From Mixophyes australis (Eukaryota > Chordata > Amphibia > Anura > Limnodynastidae): a stretch of DNA of 64,000 bases. Below the pieces are notes generated by a model. It was not told the DNA's origin. It was given only the letters and a program-made list of their open reading frames with translations, and searched no databases. This document shows positions 11,708-23,199 of this stretch, piece by piece (the first letter of the stretch is position 1; each line of letters starts with the position of its first letter). The translations under genes and the position numbers were made by a program. The stretch covers positions 184,956,448 through 185,020,447 of the forward strand of contig JAVHZZ010000005.1 in NCBI GenBank assembly GCA_036250195.1, read 5' to 3'.

Positions 11708-11885
11708 AGGGGTATATTTACTAAACTGCGGGTTTGAAAAAGTGGCGATGTTGCCTATAGCAACCAATCAGATTCTAGCTGTCATTTTGTAGAATGTACT
11801 AAATAAATGATAACTAGAATCTGATTGGTTGCTATAGGCAACAGCTCCACTTCTTCAATCCTGCAGTTTAGTAAATCTAGTCCTA
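11708..11885. mobile_element. palindromic MITE (~178 bp)
   Basis: Nearly one long inverted repeat: GTTGCCTATAGCAACCAATC on the left arm and GATTGGTTGCTATAGGCAAC on the right, around a short AAATAAATGA centre. The terminal part is TATTTACTAAACTGCGGG. Flanks TAA/TAG suggest a 3-bp TWA target (Harbinger-like). Confidence 0.75.
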
Positions 11886-12448
11886 GGTAAGCATTAAATA
11901 GTTTATGTTCATGGTCAGAATTATTTTAAAATCAGGGACTGACAGTTCTGTTTTAAACCGGAGCAACACACATACCATTACCTCATTTATACCATTTCCA
12001 GAAGGCACCAAATTTTGGTATGTTTCATGATTAATCGCCTACTACTACATCCATGTGCACTGTAACTTTTACATGATCTTCACCCAAAGGTGTATAAATC
12101 AAATGCTTACTTCTTGGTAGGTAATACAACGATCCCAATGAAACAAGTTCACTAGAATACACAGAAAACCATAACCCCAAAATAACTGCAACATTCAGTA
12201 AGATTAGTTTCCCATAGTTAGCTTATATACAGCAATATCTTCACATCTATATTGCTTGCTGCAGTAGTGCAAGGTCATACCTGCACGTCTATAGCTCTGG
12301 TCTTTGCACAGCAACCTCATATATTTATATTAGAACTGATTGTAAGTAACCAGACAATGATTTCTTACTTCTTACAGCATAGGATGTAGCCTCATAAAAC
12401 AATAGAGTATGGTTACTATTAGTTCTAAGTACTACAAATAGTGACCAT
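11886..12448. other. no gene seen
   Basis: Unrecognised AT-rich sequence without a coding pattern. Confidence 0.5.
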
Positions 12449-12736
12449 GGGCCTGATTCATTAAGGAACTTAGGCAAGAGTTTGAGTAAGTTTTCTTACT
12501 TAAGTTTTCTGGACAAAACCATGTTACAAAACAAGGGGTGTAAATTAGTTTATTATTTCGCACATAAGTTAAATTCTGGCTGTTTTTTCATTTAGCAAAC
12601 AAATATCATCTTTAAATTTCAGTGTATAAATAAGCTATCAAGTATTTGTGTGTTACATGAAAAAACTGCCAGTATTCAACTAATGTGCAAAATAATAAAC
12701 TAATTTATACCCCTTGCATTGCAAGAGGTGTAAATT
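12449..12736. mobile_element. GGGCCTGATTCATTAAGG MITE, truncated
   Basis: The left end GGGCCTGATTCATTAAGG is intact, with the family's internal GTGCAAAATAATAAACTAA and TTGCATTGCAA. The right end is lost where a piggyBac-like fragment begins at about 12,737. Confidence 0.75.
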
Positions 12737-12893
12737 AAAAGTCGCTAACGGGACGGCCGCTCTTCCCTTTATCGTCTAAAACAAGGCAAGTGTGTATGCA
12801 GTCCATGGACCGAGCGATCAGACCATCGATCGGATGTAAAATTGATCGCCTTAAAAAGTTGGTGGAAAATTCTGTAGTGTGTAGCCAGCTTAA
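12737..12893 (-). mobile_element. piggyBac-like MITE fragment
   Basis: Matches the end half of 22,105-22,524 in reverse orientation (CAGTCCATGGACCGAGCGAT) and finishes GTAGTGTGTAGCCAGCTTAA, with TTAA at the junction. Its other half is missing. Confidence 0.75.
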
Positions 12894-13082
12894 GGCTCAG
12901 TTCGAAGACCCTTGGAGATCTACTGGATGGATATCATTTTATCCAATGCATAGATCAGATATGTGGCACCAAAATTAAGATATCTTCCCTGAAGTTGTGA
13001 TGATCTTTGTAAATAAAACAAAATGAAGATGGAAATCCCCATTAAGTGATGAAATGGGGGGGTCAATAAGTAACACTACCCT

Positions 13083-13438
13083 CAGGGTCGGATTAAGGGA
13101 ATGGAGGCCCCTGGGCTAAGGGGGCCTCCATTCCCCCACACCCCCCCCCCCCCCGTGATCCAAGCTGCCCGCGCCTCCCCCCCCCCCCCCCCGGCACTTA
13201 CCTCCTTCTCCGGCGCGCTGTATGCTCTTTACTGAGGAGATGTCGTGAGAGTGAGACTCCTCAGTAAGGAGACTACAGCGCACCAGAGAAGGACCGCAGT
13301 GAAAGTGCTCAGCAGCATTGATCAGGCCGTGGGCGCCCCCGACCGATCAATACTGCTGCTGAGCACTTTCAAGGGCCCCCTGGATGCCATAGGCCCCTGG
13401 GCTGTAGCCCAGTTAGCCCTATGGTTAATCCGGCCCTG
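13083..13438. mobile_element. hAT MITE, CAGGGYCGGATTAA family (356 bp)
   Basis: Ends CAGGGTCGGATTAA and TTAATCCGGCCCTG, flanked by the perfect 8-bp duplication ACTACCCT (13,075-13,082 and 13,439-13,446), which identifies the hAT superfamily. It contains poly-C tracts and no transposase. Related to the copy at 18,661. Confidence 0.9.
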
Positions 13439-13446
13439 ACTACCCT

Positions 13447-14848
13447 GCACATGTTTATTCTTATTTTGCTTTTGCAATTTAATCATATTCTCTTCATTTT
13501 AGTTTGGTTTGACTACATAAATGTATCTCAGGCCAAGGCATATATTTTTTACTGCGTTTTCTGCAAATGCTTGAAAATGTAAATTTATGCCGGCCAACAC
13601 AAATAGGGTATTACTATCTGAGGAACGGTTCCTAAGGCACCGTTTTATTAGAAGTAGTGTTTACATCAAACAATACATACTAAGTACTTTCTATTAAATT
13701 TGGACAAATCATTTGCCTGAGGATTATGGTGTTTTGCCATTGAAATGTAATCCCTCTGTTGATTTTGTATCTGCCAACCCAAATAGAGTAATGGAGATTT
13801 CCATTAAAAAATGAGAATTATAAAAGAAAAAGTGGTACTTAAATGTCCATATCTTCAAATCAAGCAAAGGAAAAATACAGGCTTAGCCAGTCTGTCTCAC
13901 CAACAGGATTTTAAACAATAGCTCTTGACAAACAGTGTAGTAAACCATATTCTTTTAGTTACAAGTAAAGCTTATTTAATTTGAAACCAACCATTAAGGG
14001 CTGTTCTTTAACCTTGCATGATATGCCCTTCAGGCAATAGTGCATTAAGGTATGCAAAACGTGTTGGTGCTCTTTGTTCACAAAGTACCTGTTCACCACA
14101 TGGGGCAAAGGTCAATAGGGAAACAGTTGTATCTTCCCAGAAGTGTTCCTGATGCATCTTAAATATTTGCTACGCTTCAGAATGCAAAAATAGACTTTGT
14201 GTAATTCCCGTATATAATACAGTTTCTGAAATACTCCTTGAAAAAAAAACAATAAATATGGAGTATATTTTTTGCTGGCTTTCTATAAACAGAAGTGACT
14301 ATATTTTGGAGAGTCATAAGGGAGGGAGATGAGCAATACTGTAAGTGAAGCACTGAAGTCAGCACCAATGACATGTTCAGACTTGATATTGTAAAACTGT
14401 GTTTGCTGAAGATCAAAGGAAAGAATTTCAAACATCTGAGAATTTGACAGATTCTAAAATTTTTCAGCTTGATATAGAGATGTCCTAAATAACATTCCTG
14501 ATTTGTTTCTCCGCAATTTGTGTGTCCTGGACATTATTTATGGGATTGTTTTCTCTCCATGATTTCATGACTACAAGGCAGCTCTAGGAAGGGTAGTCAC
14601 AAATCTAAATATCTCTTCAAATAACTCTGACTGATGATGTGGCTGGCAGTACAGTAAACGTAACTCAAATTCACTTATCCACGCAATAAAACACAATGCA
14701 TAGCAATATAATTACATAGCAATGGATTAAAACATGTTTTTAGAGACGCATGCATTAAGTTTTGATATTCTTGCTTGTTATGGGAAATTTTCAGTAGCCC
14801 CATTTACAGATTGTTTCAGTAAATTGTTCACCGTTTTGCAAAACAACA
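13447..14848. other. no gene seen
   Basis: AT-rich, unrecognised. The frame at 14,177-14,431 is hydrophobic-rich noise without a domain. Confidence 0.5.
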
Positions 14849-14930
14849 ATTATTATTATTATTTTTATTATTATTATTAATTTTAACATTTATTTAAATA
14901 GCGCCATTATACCCCACAACTCTTTACATG
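14849..14930 (-). mobile_element. SINE tail fragment
   Basis: A (TTA)n tract followed by CATTTATTTAAATAGCGCC: the 3' tail of the tRNA-derived SINE family seen complete at 49,225-49,597. Truncated and diverged. Confidence 0.55.
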
Positions 14931-15348
14931 TGTGATTTAATATATAAAAATGTATAAAATACCCTAACCCATATTTACAATACACAGGTGATGTTTATAT
15001 AGATGTAAACTCCTCAAAATAACATCTATATAAACAGTGAGTTCTGATGTTGCTTATAGTCGGTGAGTTTCAATGTCACCACTTCAGTGTTTATTGGGAA
15101 AACTTGGGTATTATAGGGAATAATGCACCCTTACTGTAAATTGTTACAGATATTAGAAGTTACCACAGATTTCTGTCACTTGCATTAAAGCACTCCACCT
15201 TGTGCTTTCATATGGTCATCAAACTCTGTGACTTCTAACATCCATATAAATTACAATAGGAAGTGCGTTATCACATATAGAATATCTTGTTCTAAATCAT
15301 TGTTTATTTATGTATTTATAGAGTCAGAGAAAAAAAACATTTAGATGT

Positions 15349-15561
15349 TTACTGAGCTAAATTCCATTCTGAAACTCTTTGTGCTGTACGTACCATCGAT
15401 ATTTGAATGATGTCATATGTGTCTGTCGTACCACATTGGTAGTTTAAATATTTCATCCCTTTCATCTCCTTTAATAAACCCATGACAATTTTGTCATCCA
15501 ATTTGACCAAATTGGCCAAATCAGCTTGTGTGCAAGCTTCCACAATCACAGAGTACAACAT
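15349..15561 (-). other. unidentified 70-residue open frame
   Basis: Reads LYSVIVEACTQADLANLVKL, then DDKIVMGLLKEMKGMKYLNY. It has amphipathic, charged helical periodicity unlike the surrounding random frames, resembling a winged-helix or helical-repeat exon. A GTACGT donor-like sequence follows ISM near the C-terminus (about 15,390). I do not recognise the family. It could be an exon fragment, a processed pseudogene piece or chance. Confidence 0.25.
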
Positions 15562-15714
15562 AATAATGATCAGATTTTAATAATTTCTGTTGGAAGAAAC
15601 AATGGACTGAGCTAAGTAATCTTTTGGTGTGTACTGTAAACAGCTGTTGTTGGCGCTATAGTTATATAATTGTTATAGTTGGTATAATCAGCTTGTCTCC
15701 CTTACTGCATATGC

Positions 15715-15940
15715 ATATCTCCCGACATTTAAAAAGCTAAATCAGGACACAAATTAAAGAGCAAAATCAGGACACATATTGAAAAGCAAAATCAGGACAC
15801 ATATCGAAAAGCAAAATCAGGACACAAGTAAACTCCTCTCATGATCTACCCAAACCACACTCAAATAACCCAAATCACAAACACATTTTTACGAGGCCCT
15901 GCCCCTTTCTGATTCTGAGACCAAGAATCAGGGCAGTTCC
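15715..15940. repeat. dispersed repeat with 26-bp internal tandem copies
   Basis: Begins CATATCTCCCGACATTTAAA and then repeats AAGCAAAATCAGGACACA-type units at about 26-bp spacing four times. It resembles a frog repeat with CTCCCGACATTT as I recall it. No coding content. Confidence 0.6.
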
Positions 15941-17287
15941 GCCAAAATAGGAATTGTATTGTACATTCCTGGTGCTTATTGCTTAAACCGCTGTTTAGCA
16001 GATGAAGAATAGATAGTGAATGTCCCCTCTATCACACATAACCAAAAGTAAATGCTTAATTGAAAAGTGCGGAGGCAATGTTAAATGTTTTTTTTTTATA
16101 ACATATTAGCCAAACATATGGTCTGCGTACCAAGGTTAGGTAGTGGTTTCCACAATAGATAGTAAAAGATATATGCTGACAGTGGGGAAATAAACATTCA
16201 GCAAAACAGAATAGCTGAGGTTAAGTTGCTACCTACTTTGTATGATGAACCACATCTTCTGGTAATATTCTAATCTAAACAATGCAGCAAATTGACTTTC
16301 AACAATTTAATGAATATCTTCAATACAATCAGAAACATGTGTTTGGTATTTTAAAAGGAAAACTAAAGTAGTATTACAAATATTGAGGAATAGTGCCTTA
16401 TTACACATGTAGATGGTCACAAATGTATCCACTTGTTTCCCAATTACTATAACCATAGCAGTAATCCTAATCTCAATATTGAGGATGATCATGTGCAGGC
16501 TGTTCTTTCTTTTCCATCGAAGGCTTCTTGTTCCTTCCTGTTAGTGTCAGTCCTTTCAGAGTTGACACATTTATTAAACATCACTTTGATCACTACTAGT
16601 TGGACCCTGTGGAAAAAATAACATTGTCATAACAATCTGCATTGAGTTTTACTGTTACTTTTTTGGTTCAGTATTATGATTTCATCAAATAAATCACCTT
16701 CACCCTACAGGTCTTTAAAAACATGATTTCACGTGGGACAAAGCACTTAAATGTTCTGTTTCAGATGGAAATTGTGCAAATTTGAAGATGTTTCTGATTT
16801 TTTATTAACAACATTTTTATTACTTCCTCATGTTATTATATACTTGAAGTGACAGTAGATCACAAGATCACATTTTATATGCACTGTCACTGGAGCCTTC
16901 CTAATGCCAGTGGGTAACCTGCCTAGAAAGATAAGCTTACACTTTGTTTTCTAAAATGATTTTTCTTACTGTAAGTTATATTTGTCTTAATCGAAAAAAA
17001 CTTTTGAGATTTGACTTGAAATCCTTGCCAATCAGTTTTTTGGCTTCAGCCTTTGCTAATCCGATTTTCATTTCACATATATTGCTATATTCCTCCTATT
17101 TCCATAATTAATCTTCAGTTCCTCCTCGGTAAAACAATTGAAATGCTCTCTAAAAGCTTCAAAGCTTCTCTGAGCAAAGTTTACTCTTCTAAAATTCGTG
17201 GTTTTTGTAGTTCCCTTACAAAACATTTTATTGAAACCCAATCAAATGTAGTCATGTTGTAATCACTTTTATTTTATTAGATATAAT
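15941..17287. other. no gene seen
   Basis: AT-rich sequence, no recognised features; the short frames lack coding character. Confidence 0.5.
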
Positions 17288-17620
17288 GGGCTTGAGTCAT
17301 TAAGAAGAGTAAAATATAAAAAAGGAGTAACTTTGCACCTGGGCAAAACTATGTTGCATTGGAGGAGGAGGTAGATTTAAAATGTGGGGACAGATTTATA
17401 GTTGAGGAAGGGCATGTCCTAAAATAACTTTAAATTTCAGTGTAAAAATAAATCAATCAAGTATTTGTGTGCTACAGGAAAAAACAGCAAGTATTTAACT
17501 TATGTGCAAAATAATAAACTAACTAGCGCCCCTTGCATTGTAACATGTTTTAACCAGGAGCAAAATTACTCCTTTTTTTGCTTTGCCTTCTTGCTTTGTT
17601 TTGTCTCTTAATGACCCAGA
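17288..17620. mobile_element. GGGCCTGATTCATTAAGG-family MITE, diverged
   Basis: Left end GGGCTTGAGTCATTAAGAAG, right end CTCTTAATGACCC; internal TTGCATTGGAGGAGGAGGTA, AGTATTTGTGTGCTACA and GTGCAAAATAATAAACTAA match the other copies. Confidence 0.75.
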
Positions 17621-18356
17621 ACCAATATCTGTTCTACTAGATAGTATCAAGTCCAGCAGCACTCTCTCTATTTGGCTCTTCTAGCACTTGCAAAGAGTAG
17701 TTTTCTTTTAAAATAGAAAGAAAATGTTTTCATTTGTCAGAACCAATAGTTTTATTGACCAAACTTATCTTCTCTGCATACTTAAAATTACCCATCATCA
17801 TTGTTTATTTATAAGATACCGCAAAACTCGGCAGACAGACAATACACAATCAAATCAAACATAGAAGCAGAACAGAGATATACAAGATTGGCGAAGAAGG
17901 TGCAGACATGAGACAGAGGATAGAGGGAGCCTTGTTGTGAGAGCTTACAAACTAGAGGAAGAGGACCTAATATAGTGACAATTTGTAATAACAATGATAT
18001 TTTAATACAACTATTTGCTAAGTAGCTTAAAACTGCTCACACACACAAATTTCTGAGAAAACAAATAGTATATCAAGAACTCACAACCAAAGGAATACAT
18101 CTTAAAATTATTGTGCATATGCCGTTGAAATGAAAAAAAAAAATTAAACAGAGTTTGTAGGGACTGCATCTGTCATCAGAAGCAAATTGCAGATCATTTT
18201 GCTCAGGTGCAAGCCCAGTCCTTTGTTTTTGGGTGGCAGAAATGAAACCTACAAATATATATTTTTGAACAAAAAACATTTTTAGTAAAGATAGCTTTCA
18301 CATTATCGTCAAAATGAATAATAAGAGGAAGGATATTAATGCCGTTGAAAGTAATT

Positions 18357-18360
<4 letters not shown>
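17621..18360. other. no gene seen
   Basis: Unrecognised AT-rich sequence preceding the AT microsatellite. Confidence 0.5.
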
Positions 18361-18405
<45 letters not shown>

Positions 18406-18411
18406 ATATAT

Positions 18412-18467
<56 letters not shown>
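18361..18467. repeat. AT microsatellite (~105 bp)
   Basis: Alternating TA with a central GTGTATATATACAC interruption that makes it a near-perfect palindrome. The ORFs of alternating Tyr/Ile here are artefacts. Confidence 0.97.
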
Positions 18468-18660
18468 GTTATAATATGTTACATGACCAATTTAAAATCC
18501 ACCTCTTATGAGAAGGAGAAACACAATTAGATTAAGGAACGTTGCTGTGAAAACTGATCACTGATCAGTGGTTGACAAGTATACAAGTTGGTAAGTTGCT
18601 TGCCGACCAACATTTGGTGAGGCTATGGATTGTATGATTTGTGTGAATGGTGGACGTAAG

Positions 18661-19067
18661 CAGGGCCGGATTAAGGGAATGGAGGCCCCTGGGCTAAGGG
18701 GGCCTCCATTCCCCCGTGAGGGCCCCCCGTGATCTGAGCCGCCTCCCCCCCCCCCCCCCCCCCCCGGTGATCCGAGCCCCCCCCCCCCTTCTTCCCGGCA
18801 CTTACCTCCTTCTCCTCCTTCGCCGGCGCGCTGTACACTCTTTACTGAGGAGATCTCGTAAAAGTGAGACTCACGAGTTCTCCTCAGTAAGGAGAATACA
18901 GCGTGCCGGTGAAGTACTGCAGTGAAAGTGCTCAGCAGCACTGATCGGGCTGGGGGCGCCCCCGCCCCCGACCGATCAATACTGCTGCTGAGCACTTTCA
19001 AGGGCCCCCTGGATGTCATAGGCCCCTGGGCTGTCGCCCAGTTAGCCCTATGGTTAATCCAGCCCTG
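18661..19067. mobile_element. hAT MITE, CAGGGCCGGATTAA family (407 bp)
   Basis: Ends CAGGGCCGGATTAA and TTAATCCAGCCCTG with the perfect 8-bp duplication GACGTAAG (18,653-18,660 and 19,068-19,075). Same family as 13,083-13,438, with longer poly-C tracts. The 206-residue minus-strand frame across it is a shadow. Confidence 0.92.
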
Positions 19068-19075
19068 GACGTAAG

Positions 19076-20689
19076 CAACCTCAGGTGCGAGTAAGCCACT
19101 TATACATTTAGTAAATCTGTGCAACCTGTATGCGCAAGAAAATAACTGTTTAATGAAAAGACATAACAGGAAAGACACATGTATGTTTTACGGATTTCCA
19201 ACTGATAGTCATTCTAAGGATTAGTTGTATCCCTGACACTGGCTTCAGTTGGAAAAATTAATTCTAGTATTTCTAAGACACACATATTTAGTACTACAAC
19301 GGCCACTCTTTACATCAATTTTTGTAACCCAAACTTTTTTATATTGTAAAGATATGTTACATTGCTTATATTTATGTGACTATGGTGTTTTGTCAGTGAC
19401 TAGCTTGAGAACTTGTACTTAACATTCCCATATTTTTGCATAGACAGTGAAACTGAATAACGATTATTTTGAAACACTGCAAATTATTTCTTCACCAAAA
19501 ATAAAATAGACTGAATTCTAAAACACATGTGAAATATTATTTTATCTATTCCAATAAAACAAAGAAATGCTCTATAACGGCACTGCTAAGTATGCAGTTT
19601 CCCCAGCTACTAAAATTCTATTATATTATATTAATTCAAACATATGGGGCAAGAGTGGAGTGGGGGTTTTTTTTGCTTTTTTTTATCGGAATGTTGAGAA
19701 GTAATGATCTTTGCTCACTAGAGTACAATAAATTTTCTTTTATTTAACTTTCGTTTACATGTTAAATTAGCGCTGAAACATTTACATTAGCAAACAAACA
19801 AATAAAAATCAGAACACGCTAATTTGCTCCAGGAGGCCATCTCAGGCTTATACATCCTAAGTGGCAATGCAGTCTTCTAAGAAGAGATGTGAACATTAGC
19901 TTTACGATGACACTGTTTTAATGGATGACTATGAGCCCATCTGCTTCACCAATAAACACAAAGGCTGTTAGATTTTTTAACACTCACCACTGTCACTGTA
20001 AACATTAATTGTTACACATATTTACTTGCAGTCTCCTTTGGCAGATGCCATTTTTCCCTCCTCATCTAATTTCTTATATAACTCTTCCCTCCACCCTTTT
20101 CATTTTGAGTTTGTTGTAGTATTAATGCCTTTTGCTTGTGATTTATCTCATTACTAAATCTTGAATTGCCATAGTAGAATGGGATTTATGGATATTTTAT
20201 GTGTGTGAGTATGAGATTATTGGTGTCTTAAATCTGAAGAAAGAAGTCTTGGGTTTTACTTCTGTAGTCTCAAACCATTTTACTCAATGTTTGACTCCTA
20301 TGAGAAATGAGCCCAATATTTTCTTTCTAAACCAGAAATAGATATAGGTGAACAATTTGGAAAAGTTTTTGGCCAAATCAGACATCATGAAATAATTCAG
20401 AAATGTGGAGCGGCATGAACAAATATCCATCTTAAAGGAACATAAGAAAGATGGGATTCAAAAGTATGGAAGTGAAAAACTCTGTTGACAGTCACTGGGT
20501 AACCTCTTAGTTTCTCATAGCGCTACCCACTTATGTGTTGTGGAGGGCTAATAATTTTGATCCACATAATGAGGGCTGGATATATAATATAAGGCATGAT
20601 TTCATAATGTTGAGAACCATATTGTACATATATTCTGCAAATTCACAAACTGAAAGCAGACCTTATCACATAGAGAGATCCTGGAGTGG
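19076..20689. other. no gene seen
   Basis: AT-rich, unrecognised, no coding pattern. Confidence 0.5.
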
Positions 20690-20925
20690 AGGTGAAGGGC
20701 AAGAACAGGGAGAAATGGGGCAAAAAGAATCGCGTTATTTTAGTCCTGCAATGCAATGACACAATCGTGTCATTTTGCCTTATGTGGCGGGCCACAATGA
20801 CGATATTCGCATCAAATATAGGCTCCAATCCAACCCTCTTTACTAGGAAATGAGCAGAATGCAGGACAATGGCTGCTACCTGGAATTCGGGAGTTTCCTG
20901 GACATGGGTGGGTGGACAATTATGC
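20690..20925. repeat. dispersed repeat with GGAATTCGGGAGTTTCC end
   Basis: CTACCTGGAATTCGGGAGTT and TCCTGGACATGGGTGGGTGG match the end of the elements at 28,001-28,240 and 35,134-35,298. It also has an ACACAATCGTGTCATT motif. Probably a MITE; boundaries approximate. Confidence 0.5.
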
Positions 20926-21370
20926 CTTATCATAACAATAGCTAGACTACACATTTACAGAACATCCTGGACAGACACATATAATTAAACTCGATTTTAA
21001 TAGCTATATGAAACATTACAATATGTGCTAGTTAATCCATATAGAAAATAACTAATAGGGACAATTGCTTTAACAACATAGAGAGTAAAATTAGTTACAG
21101 AGAATTGCATCTACCATAAAATCAAGAAAAATGGCACTTTACAGTTGTCTATACACAACACATTAAAAGTGTAAGACAAGACACTGAGAAATGTGTTTAC
21201 AATGAAAAACAAGATAAATTGTACAGCATACAGAACAATAAAAGTGGTACTATGCCGTTTTCTCTTCATACAAAGCAAGAAGATACTTGAGTTATGTCAA
21301 TAGAACAAAAAAATTGAAATAAGTATTTTCAAGTATAAAATGCCTAACAAGTTTGCTGTTTTGAATATGG

Positions 21371-21691
21371 AAGGCCTGAGTCATTAAGGGGAACAAAGTG
21401 GAAGAAATTAGTAACTTTGCACCTTGGCAAAACCATGTTGTATTTGAGGGGGGAGATTTAAAATGTGGGGACAGATTTATAGTTGGGGTAAGGAATTTCC
21501 TAGATCAACTTTAAATTTCAGTATAAAAATAAAGATATTGAGTATTTGTGTGCTACATGAAAAAGTAGTCAGCATTTTCTTATGTGCAAAATAATAAACT
21601 AATTTATTTGCATCCCTTGCATTGTAACAAAGTTTGTCCAGGATCAAAGTTACTCCTTTTTTTGCCTTGCTCTCCTTAATGACTCAGACCC
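21371..21691. mobile_element. GGGCCTGATTCATTAAGG-family MITE
   Basis: Left end AAGGCCTGAGTCATTAAGG, right end CCTTAATGACTCAGACCC, with the shared body (ATTTAAAATGTGGGGACAG, TGTGCAAAATAATAAACT). Confidence 0.8.
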
Positions 21692-22104
21692 GTAGAATGC
21701 AGTGCCCTTTCTTTATATGTATTCCTGTAACACCACCCACACATATAGCAAGTAACAATCACATGTGAGATGACAAAGAAATTCATTCAACAACAATTAT
21801 CACTAATTATTATGAATGATAATCTCATTTATGATAAAGTAATATTGATGAAAATTAGAATTATTCTATAGATATGATTGATACATCAGCAGTAGTCAGC
21901 TGATTGATGAAAAGACACCTCTTTTGACGACATTATATAATATAAAAAAATCATTTATGGTACATTATCTATCAGTTATGGACCTTGATAATGTTATTTG
22001 CTGGTACTTATGTAAAACATGCATTCCTACCTTATAACCGTTTTCATCTATCGCTACATATGCTGGGATATACGTAATTTATTTACATTTTTATCTGCAA
22101 CTAA
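21692..22104. other. no gene seen
   Basis: AT-rich, with CACTAATTATTATGAATGAT-type sequence; nothing recognised. Confidence 0.5.
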
Positions 22105-22524
22105 AGCTGGGTACACACTACAGAAATTTCAACCAACTTTTTATGCCGAGCGATTTTACATGCGATCGATGTTCCGATCGCTCGGTCCATGGACTGCATA
22201 CACACTAGCCTTGTTTAGGACGATAAAGGGAAGAGCGGATGTCCCTTTAGCGACTTTTTACAGCCATGTTGTCGTGAGCAATGACTGTAATTTCGTACTC
22301 ACTGTTGTGGATCGGTCGGAAGTTTATACACACTACACAACAGAAACGAGATTGGAACGAAAATATTAAATGGTACGACCAACCAAATGAGGCGACAATC
22401 GTCAATTTGGGCAGACTTTCGACCATCGTGTCACTGCACACACTGACCCGACTTTTGAACGAGCGGTCGTATGTCGGCTGATTGAGCCAATTATTGGACG
22501 AAAACCGTGTAGTGTGTACCCAGC
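22105..22524 (+). mobile_element. complete piggyBac-like MITE (420 bp)
   Basis: Ends AGCTGGGTACACACTACAG and GTGTAGTGTGTACCCAGCT, flanked by CTAA (22,101-22,104) and TTAA (22,525-22,528), consistent with the TTAA target of piggyBac elements. The 116-residue frame inside is not a protein gene. It is the reference copy for the fragments at 1-2,172 and 12,737. Confidence 0.85.
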
Positions 22525-22528
22525 TTAA

Positions 22529-23199
22529 GTCTAAAGACTATTGTTGACCAATGGGAAGGATGAGAAGCAGGAATTACATCCATTCTGACAGCTTTGATTT
22601 AACAAATAAAGTGTCAATTAGAAATGGCCCTAACGATGAGCGGATAGGCTGAGTGGCAAAGATGTAACACTGAGGGTGTGACCGATAAACTATAAAAGGC
22701 CAATTAATAGGAACCTCCGGTTTGCCTTGACAAAGCTACAATTAGCGCATTGGTGTTATCGCTCTGTTACCCTTACTCTCTGTTATGTTATATCAATATA
22801 GCGATCCACCCATTATTTTAACATGACATTATTAATGAAAGGGCAATACTAGCCACAACAGTCAGCAAATCTAGACAGGAGATTGAATGAAATGGATTAT
22901 ACTAAAATCAAATCTGGTCATATTATAGTGATTGTTATGGGTACCCAGATGATATTTCTAAGGGTACATTGAGTACAGGAATAATTATACCTAATCAAGG
23001 ATCTATTTGATTATTCCCTGTAATGATGTTGTTAATCGAGTTACAATAATTCACAGGGACCTATGAGTAAACTGTAGTGATTATATGATACCTATAAGAG
23101 GGTTTTGGATGAAGCTACTATCCTCTATATTGTGGCAGATCTAATTGTCTGTTGTAATTTAGCCACAGTAATTAACAAGTACTTGTGAGAACATATAAT
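22529..23199. other. no gene seen
   Basis: Contains AAACTATAAAAGGCC, a TATA-like box near 22,690, followed by a short GC-balanced part. It could be a promoter-like relic of another repeat; otherwise unrecognised. Confidence 0.4.

Noticed and set aside
18314..18530. Open frames of alternating Tyr/Ile
   Set aside because: They translate an AT microsatellite; the same artefact occurs near 52,400, 57,400 and 60,150.
18558..19178. 206-residue minus-strand open frame
   Set aside because: It lies across a nonautonomous hAT MITE with poly-C tracts and perfect 8-bp duplications; the Gly and Pro runs come from those tracts.
22019..22369. 116-residue frame
   Set aside because: It spans the piggyBac-like MITE end; the same sequence is noncoding in the other two copies.
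22529..22800. Host gene promoter at the TATA-like ATAAAAGG
   Set aside because: No downstream exon or open frame follows; probably part of an unrecognised repeat.
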